This document shows, one piece after another, positions 58,541 to 64,000 of a stretch of DNA of 64,000 bases (the first letter of the stretch is position 1; each line of letters opens with the position of its first letter). The position numbers were made by a program, and so were the translations under genes. The stretch comes from Clavaria fumosa. Its lineage: Eukaryota > Basidiomycota > Agaricomycetes > Agaricales > Clavariaceae. A model generated the notes under the pieces. That model worked only from the letters and a program-made list of their open reading frames with translations, was not told the origin of the DNA and searched no databases. The DNA is taken from NCBI GenBank assembly GCA_951802425.1, contig OX637796.1:3472001-3536000 (forward strand), written 5' to 3'.

Positions 58541-59794
58541 ATGTCTGACGTTTGGGTCAAGTCTTTTACTCATCTCAAGGACCGTCCACATGCAGACCGT
58601 GCCCTCCAACTGTTGCGCCAAGTCGCGTCTCTCGTGAAGCCTATCATGCGATCGCATGGATGGGTGCTTCCAGTCCTGGCTGAATTCTTTCCAGATAATC
58701 CTTCTCTCCTAGGTATGTGTGCTGAGCGGCTATCTCTTGCTTTTGTCTTAACATGAGTGACAGGGCTCAGTGAGTTGCAGCAAGCTCGCGTGCTCTTCTG
58801 GAGATGATCTTGATTGCTTTCGATAGATGTCAACGGAGGCGAACAGATTCTTGTCAGACTGCGTCCCCATTGGGCACCTGATACCTTTCTCGACACAGAA
58901 GACGTCGTACACACCATGTTACATGAGGTATGCGCCGATTTTCAAACTTTTCCTCATGCTTGTGTTCACCATGCGCCAAGCTCACGCACAATGTTCATGG
59001 GCCACACGACAATGCATTTTACTCTTACCTCTCTAAACTCGAAGAGGAGTATTCGGGATTGAAACGCTCAGGCTACGCTGGAGAAGGATTCTTTACTCCT
59101 GGCCATCGCTTAGGAGGGGGAACGAGCCGCAATGTTCCTCCGCATGTAGCCAGACTGAAAGCTTTAGAAGCCGCAGAGAGGCGCAGGCGAGCAGGCGAGA
59201 TGCTCTCAGGCGGTGGTAGGCTAGGTGGGACCTCGTTAGGAGAACAATGGTTGAGTCCCCGAGAGTTGGCTGCACGGGTATGTACACGATGTGACACGTT
59301 TTCTTATTTTTCTTATCTGCAACTGACGCGTTTTGATTCAGGCTGCGGAACGGAGAGTGCGAGATGAAAAGTCTTGTGGATCTCACTCTGGTGTGGACGT
59401 ACAACGCGAAGCTGCGAGGGCTGCCCAGAATGGGATCACCACAACGACTAGTTCGTTCAAGGCAGGGCCAAATAATATTCCAGGACGAGACCCGAGGGAT
59501 CCCGGACCATCCGGCTCTGGATCGCACCTGACAGATACCCCTCCACCTCCTGTCCCACACTCTACGCGACCACAACCTCAAAGCAATGGGTCGGATGGAT
59601 GGTCTTGCCAGACATGCACGTTGATAAACCCGCCGCTCGCTCTGCAGTGCGAGGCGTGTCTGTCCAGTCGACCTGTGGACCCCGCCGTGGCATGGTCGTG
59701 TATGACGTGTGGCCAGACGGGAATGCCGCATGAATTTTGGAGTTGCACGTTTTGTGGGGAAATTAAGAGAAGTGGCCCAGTGATACAGGCTTGA
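58541..59794 (+). CDS. WSS1: Wss1-type DNA-dependent metalloprotease (WLM domain)
   Basis: Cuts proteins crosslinked to DNA or SUMO-tagged on chromatin (the yeast Wss1 / SPRTN function). Exons 58541-58712, 58764-58769, 58827-58927, 58981-59277 and 59342-59794 join exactly to 342 codons. The second exon is only 6 nt (GGCTCA) and restores the conserved LLGLNVNGG block of WLM domains. The zinc protease motif HELTHNVHGPHD is split by intron 3 right after HE. The C-terminal half has an alanine/arginine-rich helix, a Pro-rich linker and two RanBP2-type zinc fingers (C-x2-C-x10-C-x2-C pattern, starting WSCQTC and WSCMTC). Family homologues often have SUMO-interacting motifs in this region; I do not see a clear one. 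Confidence 0.93.
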
Positions 59795-59859
59795 TTTGTA
59801 TTGTCTCCTTCCTCGTTGGGACTCTATGCCCCGTCACCTGCGATTATAGTTGCACGGCG

Positions 59860-61255
59860 TCACCCTATCGTAATGTGTTTTGTGGTCAGTTTGAGAATCT
59901 TGACCTGCCGGACAACTTCTAATGGCTCAAGAAAGACTTCGCTGGGATTGTACTGGATTAGTTCAATATGAAGTAATGACTCTGCGTCACGTCTGCGTCA
60001 ATGTTCGAACAGCATCCAAACTTTCGCTACGCACGCGCTGCATGCATGAACTGCTCAAAAGTATCCAAATTGCGAATTGTTAGAGCTAACAGGAGCGCCC
60101 TTTGCGACGCCATATGATCCACGGATTGTAAAGCAAGCTCAATCACAGCTACCAGGGGCGGAATAAGAGACGGGTCATAAATCTGCAACAAGGTTGGTAT
60201 GCGGGCCGGGCAGAATACACAAATTTATGAGACTCACAAGATCTGCACCAAGAAAAAGATCTGGCTTGGCTTCTCGAATCAGGAAGTCCTTGAGCGAGGC
60301 TGATCGAGATGGGCAGAGTGAGTCCGACCAGTCCAGCCGTCGAAAATGGATATCGGTATGACATGAAGATTTGTCTACAGCAGCAATGAATCGCGACGGG
60401 AAGGGCAGCGAGGAGTGGAGGGACGTACTACAGGACAGAGACACATTGTATTTACACTGACGCAAAACTTGCTCGTTGACGTCCGTGAGATAGAGGGCAG
60501 GAAGTGGCAAGCCGCTCTGAGATGAGAGCTGTAAGCTCGCGACCACGATCCCAAGGAAGCCACTCCCGGCTCCCAACTCAAACACGCGCTGGTTGCCTAC
60601 GAGTTCTACGTTTACTGGATGAGGGGAGGGGGTTTCTTCAAAGCAGCGAGTGAGGGTAGGGAGAGTGACCTGGATGTCCGATCAGGTATTCTGCGAGAAC
60701 GAAGCTGGCTCTCCAGGAGCGCAGGCCAGTCGTGCCGCGTTCAATCGTGGTACGAGACTCCAGCAAGGTGGCCCTCTGCAATTCGCCCGTCGTGCTCGAT
60801 TGCCAGTAGTGGGTGATATATGATTGCGGCGGAGGACCGACAGAAGCCCTACGCGTCGTGATGAACATGAATCAACGAGCAATGCGCTCAAAAACACACT
60901 GAGGCATTGAGGTCAGCAAGGAAAGGTAATGTTCATAGATTCGAGAGTCGACTTCGTCATCCTATGCGAAAGAAATGAAATCAGAAAATATGCCCATAGA
61001 CTGGTTAGGAATAAGGCCTGCTTCGCTAGCGATTTCGGACTCTAGCCGCTCTATCGCCCATTTCCAGAACGATTGCTGGTAAACCGTGGACGGGGAAAAT
61101 TTTTGGAAATGGGATTCGAGCAGAATAGAATGGAGAAAAAACTTGTGAACCTCATCGAACGTATACTGTGTCGGAAAACTCAGGGTGCTGGGAGAAACAA
61201 GTGCTGCAAAACCTCGGAGCACGGCTTCCAGGTTGGAGCTCTGGTCCCTGCTCAT
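59860..61255 (-). CDS. Protein-lysine methyltransferase, EEF2KMT/Efm3 (FAM86) type
   Basis: Likely methylates a lysine of elongation factor 2. The N-terminal part (EVHKFFLHSILLESHFQKFSP) resembles the FAM86-specific domain. The core reads TTGLRSWRASFVLAEYL, then motif I ELGAGSGFLGI, ALYLTDVNEQVL, the HFRRLDW block, and DLFLGADL|IYDPSLIPPLV, in place of the family's ADVLYCPE. The exon after this ends in a choice of two tandem acceptors; the downstream one keeps the frame to TGA 59862-59860. Start taken as ATG 61255; the frame extends upstream only through non-ATG codons. At least five exons. Its head-to-head neighbour encodes a mitochondrial ribosomal protein, 174 bp away. Confidence 0.82.
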
Positions 61256-61429
61256 CGTAATGGCGAGAGGCACGAGCAGTGAATTTGATCTGCCTTCGCT
61301 ACGGTCAAGCAAGTCATCTACAGTGGGCGCGATCGCGTATATTTTCGGTGTCACGTGTCGTCGCCATGAACCCACCCTAAAGATTAAACGAAGGGCGAAA
61401 AAAGACGATGGGCAAAATTATCCTCGACA

Positions 61430-62949
61430 ATGCTCCTCCGTCCTCACATACCCTCGCAACCATGCGTGTCGGCGTGCCGTCGTCGCACAATCTTTATTTC
61501 TATGCATCTGCATCAGGTGTTTACGCCTCCCTTTCAAGGCCATGATCAGACAAGCCAGGATACTTGGCCTGAAGAGCCAGTACCTGGGGCAGAACAGAAA
61601 CGCAAGTCTCCTCTGCGAAGTAGGAAGCTGCGACCTGAGGATGAACGGCAACGCGCGATCAAAGAGTTTTCGGCAACTTCTTATAAAGCCTGGAAGTGTG
61701 GGCTCGCCGACAAGGAATGGAAAGATCCCTCGAGACCCAGAAACTGGCTTCAAAAGGACACGGTTTGTGTTGAGCTTCGCGGTAGCCCCAATCTAACTCA
61801 TGTACATGTAGCCATACCCAGCAAATCCTTCATTCAAACCGCCACCTCCTCAACCTGATTGGCTGCGTTCAAAGCTATTCAAAGACTTCATGGCCGATCC
61901 TATCAAGAACAGCGTGCGCGCCCTGTCGGAGAGGTATAACATGAGTCTAAAGCGTGTGGAGGCAATTTTGCGTCTCAAGGGCCTGGAAGCTCATTGGATC
62001 AAGGTTCGTTTTCGTTGTCCGTATCCAAAGCCCTCATGTGAGGCGTGTACTTTCGTGATGCATAAAATATCGATTAGTCTTGAAGACAACTTTCTGGTTA
62101 CTCTTTTGTTTCCTCTGATGCTTCCTGTCCCTCTTCGTTATGCATTAAAAACTCACCTCATTTTCTAGGTAATTCTTTTTGTCTAGTGTAGTTCTTCATA
62201 CTCAATGTCTTATGGATTCTGTTGGGATTCAATTGGCTAGGAGGTTCGTACTAACTTCTTTCTGCTCCAACAAGCTTATCATTCGTGACCACTATGCACG
62301 CCTCTCCGCGTTCTGCGTTTTATGTCATGCAGACAAAACCTTTACAAACGGGTTTCCTATTCGGCATGGAGAAGCTACTGGGAGTGAGAGTACCGCCGAA
62401 CACACATGAGGCGATGTATCCAGAGATGGAGGCGGGGCGTACAAAGGAAGAAGGTGAAATTCAATCAAAAACGGCGGACACACAGGACCAAGAAGATGGA
62501 GCGGAAATGGAGTTGGCGCGGCAACGGTATCAAAGGTTTTTCTTTGAGAACGTTGTTGAAGGAGAGGTAAGACAGCGGTTCGTTCTTTGCAGAGTATTCA
62601 CAACTAATTGCCCGAGCAGGAGTCTATCATGTCATCAATGTTGCAAAAGGCCAAAGAAGATGCAGCTGCGGCTGCGGCCCGACGTTTGGCGGAAAAGTCG
62701 GCAGAGGCCATGATGCCACGATACCCAGGTTTCCTCGGTAACCCCCCACCAGTTCATCTTGTGAAAAGGGAAGGTCGGCCAACGATCAAATTCATCGACG
62801 TCGGCGGCCAATTTTTGGACGTCGATGAACGCAAAGAGCGGATCAAAAACGCGGAAAGGCGGCGCGCAATGAAGAACAAGAAACAGGGCGTTGCTGAGAA
62901 AGCTAATGGTAATGCGTCGGGCAGGCGCAGAAAACGGACACATCGATGA
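61430..62949 (+). CDS. Mitochondrial small-subunit ribosomal protein mS45 (Bot1/Mrps35 type)
   Basis: A fungal component of the mitochondrial ribosome (eukaryotic mitochondrial regulator family). Exons 61430-61762, 61812-62003, 62333-62566 and 62620-62949 join exactly to 362 codons. Characteristic blocks are FKPPPPQPDWLRSKLFKDFM, NSVRALSERYNMSLKRVEAILRLKGLE, LQTGFLFGMEKLLGV and PRYPGFLGNPPPVHLVKREGRP. The N-terminus is Arg/Ser/Pro-rich without acids, consistent with import into mitochondria. The C-terminus is highly basic. Intron 2 is 329 bp, several times longer than the others nearby, and I see no conserved exon inside it. Confidence 0.88.
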
Positions 62950-63167
62950 CCCTTCTGTTTGGTAGCTAAACCGATGTCGAGTACATACTTCCCTATTCTC
63001 TAACAACGTCTGCTCGTGACGTCGTGGCTTACCCCCGTGCGACCATGCTGAGCCACCTTCATTTGTCGCTGATATTGTGAAGCGCTGAGTTTACTAGGGA
63101 GTTGAACGTAACGGATTTCAACATTACAATGTGTCTTCAATTTTATTTACTGACAGGATACGCCTCG
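62950..63167. other. Intergenic between convergent mS45 and CCT7
   Basis: 218 bp between stop codons; nothing beyond 3' ends is expected or seen. Confidence 0.6.
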
Positions 63168-64000
63168 TCACCGCCTGGGCATACCGCGACCGCGAGGCCG
63201 TAGTGCACGCTGGGCAGCGCCTGGAGGTGCTTTCGGTCCTGATTTTGGCTATGAAAACTCGTTGAACGACGTAAGTCTCCTTTGGACGAAGAATGTGGCT
63301 CACCGCCTCGCTCTGTGGACTTCTGATGGTCTCATCCACACTGACTATCAGACAAGCCGCTTCCGTAGCGCTGCCGATGGCATTAACTTTCACCAGACTT
63401 GGCTCCCACACGAAAGCCTCCATGTTGTCCCTCACACCATCAGCACCATCCACGTCGACGCCAGCCCACTTCTCGCCATTGGCATGCCTCATGCGGAGCT
63501 TATTCAGGATGTCTGTCGAGTCTAGACCGGCGTTGTCGCAAATTTGACGCGGTATAATCTCAAGTGCCTTCGCGAAGGCGCTGATGACGAGCTGCATTTT
63601 TCCCGGGATGGACAGGGCGTGCTTGCGGATGTGGGCGGAAAGCTCCATCTGAGTAATTGGATCAGACATATTGAAATGATTTAAATAGATGTTCTCGGAC
63701 CTCAATGGCACCTCCTCCCGCGACAACCTCGCCATTCCGCAACGCACGTTTGACGACCATGATAGCATCGTGCAAGCTCCGTTCAACTTCTTCTATGAAC
63801 TGCTCGGCCCCTCCGCGGAGAATCAAAGTACAAGTCTTGGCTTTCGGGCATTCTTCAAAGACGTTGTACCTCTCCCCGCCGATTTGTCTTTCCTCAAAAC
63901 GTCCACAGGTCCCCAAGTGCTTATCCTGAATGTCTGAGCACGTCGCCTGTATCGATCCGCCAACTGCTTGCACGACCCTCCGTAAATCGGCGGCAGGCAC
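63168..64000 (-). CDS. CCT7: T-complex protein 1 subunit eta (CCT7), 3' part, cut by window edge
   Basis: A subunit of the cytosolic CCT/TRiC chaperonin that folds actin, tubulin and others. Three exons are visible: 64000-63701 (continuing beyond the window), 63648-63304 and 63248-63168, ending at TGA 63170-63168. Motifs: [27 protein letters not shown], then [20 protein letters not shown] across an intron, [38 protein letters not shown] and [16 protein letters not shown]. The C-terminal tail is basic and glycine-rich ([10 protein letters not shown]), as usual for eta. The intron after GGGAIE has donor GTCCGA. The intron is required because the unspliced frame stops soon after. Confidence 0.95.

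Overview
The window looks like genomic DNA from an Agaricomycete (mushroom-forming basidiomycete, possibly Polyporales; the order is my guess). The reasons are the short, dense introns of about 50-70 bp, a division-1 chitin synthase, a tandem-homeodomain gene, and two Ty3/Gypsy-type LTR retrotransposon families of a fungal kind. No CRISPR, rRNA or tRNA gene was recognised.

Region 1 (1-19.2 kb) is a nested retrotransposon cluster. Family A is a chromovirus: gag, zinc knuckle, protease, RT, RNase H, integrase and chromodomain. It is present as a nearly complete forward copy (1687-7300) with an open 1442-codon gag-pol, as an inverted 5' fragment (1-1682) that mirrors 1889-3570 with no visible indel, and as a 541-bp integrase fragment (10940-11480). 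Family B has about 0.9-kb LTRs, a CCHC Gag, an unusual DQGS protease and no chromodomain. It is present as two inverted, head-to-head copies (7301-10939 minus, 11481 to about 18.5 kb plus) whose LTR starts abut the A integrase fragment exactly. Almost every difference between A copies, and every in-frame stop in both families, fits C-to-T decay at CpG sites. All of those stops are TGA. A hypothetical cysteine-containing ORF cluster lies at 18.7-19.2 kb.

Region 2 (20.1-33.8 kb) holds housekeeping genes: chitin synthase (minus), casein kinase I, gamma-COP (SEC21) and pantothenate kinase (all plus). Region 3 (34.4-45.1 kb) holds a gene with two homeodomains whose introns interrupt both domains at the same place. 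It also holds a basidiomycete-type orphan with a C-terminal hydrophobic tail, a gene-poor gap, and a 1197-aa protein of unknown function with a 14-residue tandem repeat. Region 4 (45.3-64 kb) is gene-dense: an isocitrate lyase family enzyme with a likely mitochondrial presequence, an F-box/LRR protein, Rrp47/LRP1 (nuclear exosome cofactor), a SAM methyltransferase, a single-pass membrane protein, a Wss1-type DNA-protein-crosslink protease with a 6-nt micro-exon, an EEF2KMT/Efm3-like methyltransferase, mitochondrial ribosomal protein mS45/Bot1, and the 3' part of CCT7.

Several neighbours form divergent pairs with short shared promoters (isocitrate lyase/F-box 190 bp, Efm3/mS45 174 bp, membrane protein/Wss1 469 bp). 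Exon models were joined by eye from GT-AG sites, frame and family conservation. Those marked with summed lengths close exactly in frame.
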